A stretch of DNA of 64,000 nt from the NCBI GenBank assembly GCA_947501215.1, contig CANMUS010000001.1, positions 682,001 to 746,000 of the forward strand, in the 5' to 3' direction. Below, one piece after another: positions 55,056 through 64,000 of the stretch (position 1 is the stretch's first letter; the number at the start of each line of letters is the position of its first letter). Position numbers and translations under genes: made by a program. The stretch comes from an uncultured Erythrobacter sp. (GTDB lineage Bacteria > Pseudomonadota > Alphaproteobacteria > Sphingomonadales > Sphingomonadaceae). Below the pieces are notes generated by a model. The model made no database searches. It was not told where the DNA came from and saw only the letters and a list, made by a program, of their open reading frames with translations.

Positions 55056-57589
55056 GCGACGTGCGGACAAGCAAACAGGCGATGAACTGGTCGACGGCGT
55101 GGCGCATTGCGCGGCGCGACCTCAACGCGCGTTTTCGTGGTCTCCGCCTGCTGCTCGTGTGCCTGTTCCTCGGCACCGGAGCGCTCGCAGCCATCGGCAC
55201 GCTGACCGCTGCGATCGAGCGAGAACTGGCGGCCAATGGCCGCCAGTTCCTCGGCGGGGACTTGCAGATCGAACTGTGGCAGCGCGGCCTCAACGAGGAA
55301 GAGAGCGCCGCGCTTGCCGAATACGGCACCGTCTCGGCAGGCACGCGCATGCAGGCGATGGCCCGCTATGGCGAGCAGGCCGCGCCGATCGAACTCAAGG
55401 CCATCGACGGCGCCTATCCGCTTTATGGCGAGCTTGTGCTGGAAGACGGTCGCTCGGTCGGGCAACCGGACGCAAGCGAAGCCTGGCTCTCCCCCGGAGC
55501 GGCCGAACGGCTGGGCGTTTCCGTCGGAGAGACGATCGCAATCGGCACGGAAACGGTCACGGTCGGCGGGTTGATCGCCGACGAACCCGACCGGCTGGGC
55601 GAAGGCTTCCAGCTCGGCCCGACGATCATCGTGGCCGACGACCTGCCGCAGCGCGCCGGCCTGATCGCGCCCGGCTCTATGTACGAAACAAAGACGCGCG
55701 TGCGTTTCGATAGCTTGCAAGATGCCGAAGATGTGCGCGAAGACATCGAAGAGCGCTTCCCAGAGGCCGGCTTCGATATCGACACCGCCGATCGCGCCGC
55801 GCCCGGCACAGATCGCTTTATCGACCGTATGAGCGAATTCCTGACGTTGGTCGGCCTTGCCGCCCTTGTAATTGCAGGGATCGGTATCGGCGGAGGGGTG
55901 ACCAGCTATCTCGACGCGCGGCGGCAGGGGATTGCGACGCTCAAAATCCTCGGCGCGACGAGCCGCGATATTGCCCGAATATATGCACTGCAGATCGCTG
56001 CAGCTGCTGTGGTGGGTAGCATAGCCGGGATCGTCGCCGGAATCGCAATCGTGCCGTTGCTCGCGACGGCGCTGGAAGGGCTGCTGCCCGTGTCGACCGG
56101 CTTCGTCGTCGCGCCCGGCCCGCTGTTGCTGGCGCTGGCCTATGGCCTGCTCGTCGCGCTGGTTTTTGCTGCGCCGCCGCTGCTGCGAGCACGCAATTTT
56201 CCGGCGATGGCGCTCATGCGCGCCCGGGTGGCACCGCTCGCGCGAGACCGCGTCGCCTTGCTGGTGGTCGGCGGGGGACTGGCGGCCATCGTGGCGCTGG
56301 CGCTGTCGACGGCGGAGCAACCGCTGCTGTCCGGCGGTTTTCTTGCAGGTGCCGCCGTGCTGCTCGGCCTGCTGGCCTTGCTGGGCTGGGGCATCCGCAA
56401 ACTCGCCGCCGCTTTGCCGCGCCCGAAGGACCCCATCGCGCGCAATGCGCTCGCCAATCTGCACCGTCCCGGAAGCTCGACCGGAGCATTGGTGACGGCG
56501 CTCGGCTTCGGCTTGTCGGCCTTCGTCCTCCTCGCCGCGGTGCAATCCGCCATCGACGGCAATATCGAAAGCCGCGTGCCCCAGCAGGCACCCGACTATT
56601 TCGTGCTCGACATCCCCCGCGACCGGATCGACGACTTCGAAACCCTGGTCGAGGACGCCGATCCGCAGGCCGACTGGCGCACCGTGCCCGCCCTGCGAGG
56701 CTCGGTGCTCGCTTTCGGCCCGGAAGGCGCAATGACCCGCACCTCGGAGCTCGAGGAAATTCCCGACGGTGCATGGGCCCTGCGCGGCGAGCGTGGCCTG
56801 ACCTATGCCGACACCGTGCCCGAGGGCAACAGCATCACGTCAGGGGAATGGTGGGGACCGATGTACCAGGGCGAACCTCTCGTTTCGGTCGATGAGGAGT
56901 TTGCCGAGGCCGCCGGCCTCGAGATCGGCGACATGCTGACGTTCGGCGTGCTGGGCGTAGAGAAACAGGCACGGATTTCCAATTTGCGGCGGATCGACTG
57001 GGAAAGCATGGGGTTCAATTACGTCTTCGTGCTCAGCCCCAATGCGCTGGCCGATGTGCCGCACAATCTGGCCGCGACCATCGAATTGTCCGAAGGCAAA
57101 CCGACCGGGCCGCTGTTGCAGGCATTGATCGCCAGCTTTCCCTCTGCGTCGGTGATCGAAGTGGGCGGAGTGCTCGGACAGGCGCGCACGATTCTCGAGC
57201 AAGTAGGTCTCGCCACGCTCGCTGCCGCCAGCGTCGCGGTGCTCGCGGGCCTTGCCGTCCTGCTCGGCGCGATTGCCGCCGCCCGCGCGGCGCGAACTTA
57301 CGATACCGTGGTCATGCGTGTCCTCGGTGCGGATCGCCGCCAAATCCTTGTCATGCAGCTGATTGAATATGTCGCCCTGGCAGGAGCCCTCGCCATCGTC
57401 GCACTCGCTGTCGGCAGCTTCGCAGGCTGGCTGGTTGTCACGCAGCTGTTCGAATTCGACTGGCTGCCCGACTGGGGCGAGGTCATGGCGGTCCTTGGCC
57501 TTGGCCTCGGCATCGTGCTGGCTTTCGCCCTCGGAGCGTCGCTCCCCTTGCTGCGAGCGAAACCCGCGCAGGCATTGAGGGCGCTTTGA
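55052..57589 (+). CDS. ybbP: FtsX-like ABC transporter permease (YbbP type)
   Basis: 845 residues. One helix near residue 30, a large periplasmic domain (about 50-250), three helices with the FtsX core ('ARRQGIATLKILGATSRDIA'), four central helices, a second periplasmic domain, and a C-terminal FtsX core ('TYDTVVMRVLGADRRQIL'). This duplicated layout is that of YbbP. The tesA/ybbA/ybbP group is thought to act on membrane lipids or exported hydrophobic molecules, but its substrate is unknown. Confidence 0.9.
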   Translation: MSDVRTSKQAMNWSTAWRIARRDLNARFRGLRLLLVCLFLGTGALAAIGTLTAAIERELAANGRQFLGGDLQIELWQRGLNEEESAALAEYGTVSAGTRMQAMARYGEQAAPIELKAIDGAYPLYGELVLEDGRSVGQPDASEAWLSPGAAERLGVSVGETIAIGTETVTVGGLIADEPDRLGEGFQLGPTIIVADDLPQRAGLIAPGSMYETKTRVRFDSLQDAEDVREDIEERFPEAGFDIDTADRAAPGTDRFIDRMSEFLTLVGLAALVIAGIGIGGGVTSYLDARRQGIATLKILGATSRDIARIYALQIAAAAVVGSIAGIVAGIAIVPLLATALEGLLPVSTGFVVAPGPLLLALAYGLLVALVFAAPPLLRARNFPAMALMRARVAPLARDRVALLVVGGGLAAIVALALSTAEQPLLSGGFLAGAAVLLGLLALLGWGIRKLAAALPRPKDPIARNALANLHRPGSSTGALVTALGFGLSAFVLLAAVQSAIDGNIESRVPQQAPDYFVLDIPRDRIDDFETLVEDADPQADWRTVPALRGSVLAFGPEGAMTRTSELEEIPDGAWALRGERGLTYADTVPEGNSITSGEWWGPMYQGEPLVSVDEEFAEAAGLEIGDMLTFGVLGVEKQARISNLRRIDWESMGFNYVFVLSPNALADVPHNLAATIELSEGKPTGPLLQALIASFPSASVIEVGGVLGQARTILEQVGLATLAAASVAVLAGLAVLLGAIAAARAARTYDTVVMRVLGADRRQILVMQLIEYVALAGALAIVALAVGSFAGWLVVTQLFEFDWLPDWGEVMAVLGLGLGIVLAFALGASLPLLRAKPAQALRAL

Positions 57590-57594
57590 CACAA

Positions 57595-57625
57595 ACAAAG
57601 AAAAAGGGGGCCCGAAAGCCCCCTT
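57595..57625 (-). terminator. Terminator of the TonB receptor gene (minus strand)
   Basis: AAGGGGGC (57604-57611) and GCCCCCTT (57618-57625) pair perfectly around CCGAAA; on the minus strand the hairpin is followed by five T and a further T-rich stretch. It lies between two converging genes and may work weakly on the plus strand too. Confidence 0.82.
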
Positions 57626-57652
57626 CCCCGCATCCGATGCTGATCGCTTCGA

Positions 57653-60331
57653 TCAGAATTTGAACTTCGCGGCCACGCCGTAGGTGCGCGGCTGGTTCGG
57701 GTAGCCCGAGATCGAGCCCGTCTGTGCGACCGAGTCGAAGATCGTCGTGATGTAGCGATCGTCGAGCAGGTTGCGGCCCCATACGGTCAGGTCGAGACCG
57801 AAGCCGAACGAGTAGGTAGCACTCGCCGAAAGCTCGTCGACCTGGCGGCGGAACGGAGCGGCGGCGGCAAAGGCCGCAGCCTGTGATGCCGGATTTCGCG
57901 GGTCGAAGAAGCCCGGCAGGCCGTCGGCGATCTGAACCGGAGCTTCGTGATAGAAGTTCGTGTTCAGGATAAGCCGGTCGCCATTGGCGTTCAGTTCCTT
58001 GTCGTACTGCGCGCCCAACGACATCGTGAATTCCGAGATGCCGCCGACCGCGCGGCCCGAGAGGTTGCCGATCGAACTGTTCGGGAAATCGACATATTCG
58101 GGCTCGAGATAGGTGAAGGCGGCCAGCACGCTGAAGGAATCGGACACACGCACGACGCTGTCGAATTCGATCCCGAAGGTCTCCTGCAGGCCGGCATTGG
58201 CCAGCGCGAAGCCGGTGCCGGTGAACAGGTTCGTCTGGAAGCCCTCGATCCGCTGTTTGAAGAACGTCAGGTTCGCCGAGAGAATGTCCCAGTTGCCCTT
58301 GAAGCCGAGCTCGTAGACCTCGGTTTCTTCCGGGCCCGCGAAGCGCGAGCCGGGACGCAGGTTCGCGGGAGCGAAGCCGCCCGCGACGATAGCGGGGATG
58401 TCGGCAGCCAGCGGACGGCTGTCGCGCGACAGGTTGAACGAGCTCGCCTTGAAGCCGGTCGCATAGGACACATAGACGTTCAGGAACGGCGAGATGTCGT
58501 AGGCAAGGCGAGCGGTGTAGCTCCAGTCGCTGTCGTCGGTCTGGCCGTCTTCCACGCTGTTCGGCACATTGAGGAACGGCGGCAGGAACTGCAGCGGCTG
58601 CAGCGCCAGCAGCGGGTTGACCGCAGGGTTGTTCTGGTTGGCATCGGCGAAGGCCTGTGCGCCAGCCTGAACCTGCGCGAATGCTTCGGGATTGGCCGCA
58701 GCGAATGCACCCACCTGCGCGGGGTCTGTGGCGTCGATACCAAAGTTAGCGAGTGTGGTTGCAAATGCCTGAGCGAAGATCGCCGTATTGCCCGACTGGA
58801 CGAGGTCGATGCCCGAGAACACGTCGCTCGAAATTACATTGGTGGTGATTTCCTTGCTGTCGTCGGTGTAGTTCGCGCCGAGCGTCAGGACGAGACCGTC
58901 GAGGATCTCGAAATCCACCTGGCCGAAGATCGACAGCGCTTCGTTGCTGAGCGTGTAGGCTTCATTGAGGCCCTGACCCGCAACGAAGAACCGACCGGTG
59001 TAATCCTGGCCGTTGAGCGCCGAAAGCGTCGCCTCGAGCTGCTGCACGGCGAAGTCGTTCGGCGGGCTCGTGACCGGTCCGCCGATCAGGATATTGGCGT
59101 ACTCGCGGAAATCCTCGCCGTAGATCAGTGCGTTCTGCTGGTCGATGTCTTCATTGAAGTAGAAGCCGCCGAGCAGGAAAGACACGCGATCGCCGATCTC
59201 GCCAGCCACACGCAGTTCCTGCGTGAAGGTTTCGAGACCGACATTGGCGAAGTTGCTGCCGATCAGGTCGGCGCTGGTGAAGTCCGAATCCTGATCCGTG
59301 ATCGCGGTGGATTCGCGGTAGGCAGTGATCGAGGTCAGCGTGAAATCGCCGATCTCGTAGTTCAGTTCGCCCGAGACGCCCCAGTTTTCGATATCGTTGG
59401 CGGAATCGAAATTGTTGTAGATCACGTCGGCGAACGGATCGTTCGGGTTCGGGATCTGGCCACCGAGTGCGAGAATTGCGTTGCTCGCATCGCTCCGGCG
59501 CAGGTTCACGACGCCGCAGCAGATTTCGTCGATCTTGTCGTAATCGCCGATGAAGCGTGCGGTGAACGGGCCACCATTGTCGAACAGCAGCTGGCCGCGG
59601 GTGAACCAGCGGTCACGCTCGTTGCTGTCGTTGCCGGTGGCGAGGTCTTCGAGATAGCCGTCGCGCTTGTTGAGGCCGCCGGCAAGGCTGAACGCGATGC
59701 TGTCGGTGATCGGTCCGGTGACGAGGCCTTTCGCGACTATCGCATCGTAATTGCCGTAGCTCAGCTCGGCCGAGCCGCCGAATTCGAACTCCGGCTCCTT
59801 GGTGACGATCGAGATCACGCCGGCGCTGGCGTTCTTGCCGAACAGGGTCGACTGCGGACCGCGCAGCACTTCGACGCGCTGGACGTCAGGCAGGTCGGTG
59901 ATCTGCGAGGCGGTGCGGCTGCGATACACGCCGTCGACGAAGACGCCGACCGAGGGTTCGATACCGGCATTGTTCGCCCCGTTGCCGAAGCCGCGGATGA
60001 GGAAGTTAGTGTTCGCCGAGCTCTGCAGCTGGTTCACGCGAAGCGAGGGTACCTGCGTCTGCAGGTCGTTGAGGTCGCGGATCTGCGCGCGCTCGATGGT
60101 TTCGGCGGTGGTCACGCTGACGGCGACGGGCACTTCCTGCAAGGTCTGCTGGCGCTTGGTCGCGGTAACAACGATGACGTTGCCGGTTTCGGTCTCGGGC
60201 TCGGCCTCGCCGATGTCGGCGTCGTCGCCGACTTCCTGGGCGCTCGCGGCGGTCGGAACGGCAAGCGCAGCGGCACCGGCCAGCAGAGCGGTACGAACGG
60301 TCGCAACGCGGCCGAAAGTAGTGAATTTCAT
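57653..60331 (-). CDS. TonB-dependent outer-membrane receptor
   Basis: 892 residues. Signal peptide ('ALLAGAAALAVPTAASAQ'), TonB box-like 'NVIVVTATKR', plug domain at about 60-175 ('LQEVPVAVSVTTAETIERAQ', 'FVDGVYRSRTASQITDLPDV'), then a 22-strand barrel ending in an aromatic C-terminus ('YGVAAKFKF'). The family type is the large CirA/IroN-like group common in sphingomonads, used for glycans, siderophores or aromatics. The substrate is unknown. AGAGGAC precedes ATG 60331. It is divergent from typA with 259 bases between. Confidence 0.93.
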   Translation of the reverse strand: MKFTTFGRVATVRTALLAGAAALAVPTAASAQEVGDDADIGEAEPETETGNVIVVTATKRQQTLQEVPVAVSVTTAETIERAQIRDLNDLQTQVPSLRVNQLQSSANTNFLIRGFGNGANNAGIEPSVGVFVDGVYRSRTASQITDLPDVQRVEVLRGPQSTLFGKNASAGVISIVTKEPEFEFGGSAELSYGNYDAIVAKGLVTGPITDSIAFSLAGGLNKRDGYLEDLATGNDSNERDRWFTRGQLLFDNGGPFTARFIGDYDKIDEICCGVVNLRRSDASNAILALGGQIPNPNDPFADVIYNNFDSANDIENWGVSGELNYEIGDFTLTSITAYRESTAITDQDSDFTSADLIGSNFANVGLETFTQELRVAGEIGDRVSFLLGGFYFNEDIDQQNALIYGEDFREYANILIGGPVTSPPNDFAVQQLEATLSALNGQDYTGRFFVAGQGLNEAYTLSNEALSIFGQVDFEILDGLVLTLGANYTDDSKEITTNVISSDVFSGIDLVQSGNTAIFAQAFATTLANFGIDATDPAQVGAFAAANPEAFAQVQAGAQAFADANQNNPAVNPLLALQPLQFLPPFLNVPNSVEDGQTDDSDWSYTARLAYDISPFLNVYVSYATGFKASSFNLSRDSRPLAADIPAIVAGGFAPANLRPGSRFAGPEETEVYELGFKGNWDILSANLTFFKQRIEGFQTNLFTGTGFALANAGLQETFGIEFDSVVRVSDSFSVLAAFTYLEPEYVDFPNSSIGNLSGRAVGGISEFTMSLGAQYDKELNANGDRLILNTNFYHEAPVQIADGLPGFFDPRNPASQAAAFAAAAPFRRQVDELSASATYSFGFGLDLTVWGRNLLDDRYITTIFDSVAQTGSISGYPNQPRTYGVAAKFKF

Positions 60332-60590
60332 GAACTGTCCTCTTCTCTCAAGACGTATTCTGGTCTGCTGCGCAGTTCCCAAAATCACGCAAGCGAGGCG
60401 GCGAATATTCGTATGCACGCGCCAGCTCAAGCATTTAGCCGGTCGCGAACATACGCGATTCCGCCACTGTGCCTTTCGCGTTACACCGCATATGCTTGCC
60501 GCATTGCAGCATCTGCGCTAGGGGCGCGCCCGAATTGCCAGGCGCATGGCGCGCCTGCCGCTACGGCATTCTAAACGAAAGCATACATCC

Positions 60591-62411
<1,821 letters not shown>

Positions 62412-62421
62412 CGCCTAGGGT

Positions 62422-63180
62422 TCAGGCCGAGACATGGTATGTCTCGGCCAAGACCAGACCGGCGTAGAGCACTGCGCCGCCAAGAAATGGCAGGAAAAAG
62501 CTTTTCCGGTTTTCCGGTAGCTCTTCCTTCAGCACCAGCAGCATCACGCCACCTGCCAGGAAAGCGAACAGGCAGCCGATGGCGATCTCGGGCAGTTCGA
62601 TTACCCGCCCCAGTGCCCAGCCGCCGAGCGTCGCGGCGACCAGCACCCAGCGCCCCTTCGCATCGTAAAGTTCGGGGTGGTCGCTGCGCGAGCCGAAATC
62701 GGCCGTGACGAAGTGCAACAGCATCGCAGCGAAATAGAGCACCAGCCCGAGCGGCGATGTGTCTTCACGATGCGACAGCAAGTAGGTGATCACCAAGATC
62801 AGCAGGGCAGACGCGGCGATGTGCAGCCAGAACACGCCGTGGTGCGGCCGGTCGCGGCCTTCCGTCGCTCTTCGCTCGTCGGTCGACACCGCCAGAGCCC
62901 GTTCCAGACCATAGAACAGGGCCAGACCGGCCAGCGACAAAGTATATACCAAGCCCTCGGCCAGAGTCGCGTCGAAGCCGGTCGCCATCTCGAATGTCGC
63001 GGCATGCGCGCCCAATTCGGGCAACACATGCATGAACACATAACCGACCGCCACGCCGCCCGCGAAGCTCAACCACTTGCTACGTGGGGTGCGATCGAGG
63101 AAGCGCAGTTCGCCGACGAAGATATGCGTCGCCGCAAAGGCCAGCGCCATCGCCAGCGTGACGAGGACTCCAGCGCTCAC
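62422..63180 (-). CDS. ZIP-like membrane protein (possible divalent metal permease)
   Basis: 252 residues with about eight membrane helices. 'VFMHVLPELGAHA' and 'LHFVTADFG' place His, Pro and Glu in helices as in ZIP transporters, and 'LKEELPENRKSFFLPFLGG' resembles the last ZIP helix pair. The match is distant, so metal transport is likely but not certain. GTG 63180 overlaps the stop of the SDR gene (GTGA). A perfect palindrome covers its last codons. Confidence 0.68.
   Translation of the reverse strand: MSAGVLVTLAMALAFAATHIFVGELRFLDRTPRSKWLSFAGGVAVGYVFMHVLPELGAHAATFEMATGFDATLAEGLVYTLSLAGLALFYGLERALAVSTDERRATEGRDRPHHGVFWLHIAASALLILVITYLLSHREDTSPLGLVLYFAAMLLHFVTADFGSRSDHPELYDAKGRWVLVAATLGGWALGRVIELPEIAIGCLFAFLAGGVMLLVLKEELPENRKSFFLPFLGGAVLYAGLVLAETYHVSA
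62425..62449. other. Perfect 11-pair palindrome at the typA/ZIP-like gene junction
   Basis: Arms 62425-62435 and 62439-62449 pair without mismatch around GGT. It codes for the last residues of the ZIP-like protein. Neither strand has a following T-run, so it would need to act with Rho or as a roadblock for converging transcripts. Confidence 0.6.
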
Positions 63181-63956
63181 TCGTCCTGAAATGCCATGAA
63201 GTTGGGCTGCCCGTTGCTGGCCGATAAGCCTCCATCGACAGCAAGGTTCACCCCGGTGACGAACCGCGCATCATCGCTGGCGAGGAACAGCACCGGCCCG
63301 GCGACATCCTCGGGCTCTCCGGGCCTGCCGAGCGGAATGCGGCGCATGAACGCTTCCATCAGGCTGTCGTTGTCGATGATGCCCGAACTCATTTCCGACC
63401 GGGTAAGGGACGGGCAGACCGCATTCACGCGGATGCCCTGCTTGCCCAGCTGCAGCGCCAGCGCGCGCGTAAGGTTCGTCACGGCGCCCTTGGAGGCATT
63501 GTAGATCGGCAGCACCCAGTCGCCGCCGGTACCCGACACGCTCGAAGTATTCACGATCGAACCCTTGCTCTTCGCTAGGTGCGGGATCGCCTCGCGACAC
63601 AGATAGAGCAGGCCCTTCACGTTGATATCGATGACCTTGTCGATGTCCTCATCGCTCGCATCGGCGAGCATGCCGAAGGCACCCACACCGGCATTGTTGA
63701 CCAGCACGTCGAGGCCACCGAAGCGGTCGACGGTCTTGCCGACGATGTCCTTGGCGAAATCGCTTTTCCCGACGTCGCCTTCGACGATCAGAGTGCGGTC
63801 ACCGTCCAGGTCTTTCGCGACTTTCTCCAGATCGTCACGGCTGCGCGAATTGAGGACGACATTCGCGCCCTCTTCGGCAAAGCGCCGCGCGATGCCCTCC
63901 CCGATGCCCGAGGACGATCCCGTTACGATGACTGTCTTGCCTGCAAACCTCTGCAC
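63177..63956 (-). CDS. SDR-family oxidoreductase (glucose/3-oxoacyl reductase type)
   Basis: 259 residues, GTG start with AGGAG eight bases upstream. 'VIVTGSSSGIGEGIARRFAE', 'LVNNAGVGAFG', Ser in 'NTSSVSG' and 'YNASKGAV' are the SDR motifs. It is near the glucose 1-dehydrogenase or 3-oxoacyl-ACP reductase group; the actual substrate is unclear. It is coupled to the ZIP-like gene downstream. The promoter should lie beyond 63957, at the edge of the window. Confidence 0.85.
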   Translation of the reverse strand: MQRFAGKTVIVTGSSSGIGEGIARRFAEEGANVVLNSRSRDDLEKVAKDLDGDRTLIVEGDVGKSDFAKDIVGKTVDRFGGLDVLVNNAGVGAFGMLADASDEDIDKVIDINVKGLLYLCREAIPHLAKSKGSIVNTSSVSGTGGDWVLPIYNASKGAVTNLTRALALQLGKQGIRVNAVCPSLTRSEMSSGIIDNDSLMEAFMRRIPLGRPGEPEDVAGPVLFLASDDARFVTGVNLAVDGGLSASNGQPNFMAFQDE

Positions 63957-64000
63957 TGCCGAGCTCCTGTGTTGAATGTTCTCAGCCTCTCAATGAGCCG

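Noticed and set aside
57947..60574. A long plus-strand open frame across the TonB receptor gene
   Set aside because: Complete antisense overlap with a well-marked receptor; no ribosome site and no family match.

Overview
The window reads as chromosome of a high-GC alphaproteobacterium of the Sphingomonadales, most likely Erythrobacteraceae (Erythrobacter/Qipengyuania-like). The evidence is a circularly permuted two-piece tmRNA with the tag ANDNEALALAA, an F1 ATP synthase operon separate from F0, hda next to a DUF2066 gene, DUF2794, a TonB receptor, and many GTG/TTG starts with tight ATGA/GTGA overlaps. No rRNA, tRNA, prophage, integrase or CRISPR array was seen. The content is mostly housekeeping, and almost every base is assigned.

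Layout. 1-6 kb: the end of an iron-sulfur photolyase, an aldehyde dehydrogenase, a cupin gene broken by one stop codon, ada, a membrane-anchored trypsin-like protease and a TauD-type dioxygenase. 6-11.3 kb: atpHAG, an inserted small lipoprotein gene, then atpDC and a terminator. 11.5-17 kb: a GtrB/GtrA glycosylation cluster with two large membrane proteins and a frameshifted methyltransferase. 17-24 kb: prolyl oligopeptidase, HNH nuclease, glmU, gph, an SDR and a membrane protein. 24-30 kb: cysE-DUF2794, then DUF2066-hda divergent from purM-purN and a sulfotransferase gene. 30-34.5 kb (minus strand): pepA, a DUF2256 mini-gene, holC, two paralogous lipoproteins, ndk and a small NTF2-like protein. 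34.5-40.4 kb: lptD-surA-pdxA-rsmA, the same order as in E. coli. 40.4-46.6 kb: a broken GIY-YIG gene inside inverted repeats, glcB, and an arginine-catabolic group (M20 hydrolase, astA, astB). 46.6-52.4 kb: a small membrane protein behind a sigma-54 promoter, ssrA, mscL, lemA and two TPM genes, Nudix, SDR, and a minus-strand operon of two paralogous micro-proteins plus PspC behind a second sigma-54 promoter. 52.5-64 kb: recF, the tesA/ybbA/ybbP group, a TonB receptor, typA, a ZIP-like membrane protein and an SDR.

Working together: lptD/surA, glmU, pepA/holC, ndk, purMN, rsmA, typA, recF and hda serve envelope assembly, nucleotide supply, translation and replication. The M20-astA-astB group degrades arginine; glcB beside it could use glyoxylate, although the link is only positional.

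The most interesting signals are the two near-consensus sigma-54 promoters (GG-N10-GC spacing in both), each driving tiny membrane proteins and one ending in PspC. This suggests a small envelope-stress regulon. Others are the lipoprotein gene inside the atp operon, an M20 hydrolase placed where AstE would be expected, and three degraded genes (two single nonsense changes, one double frameshift).
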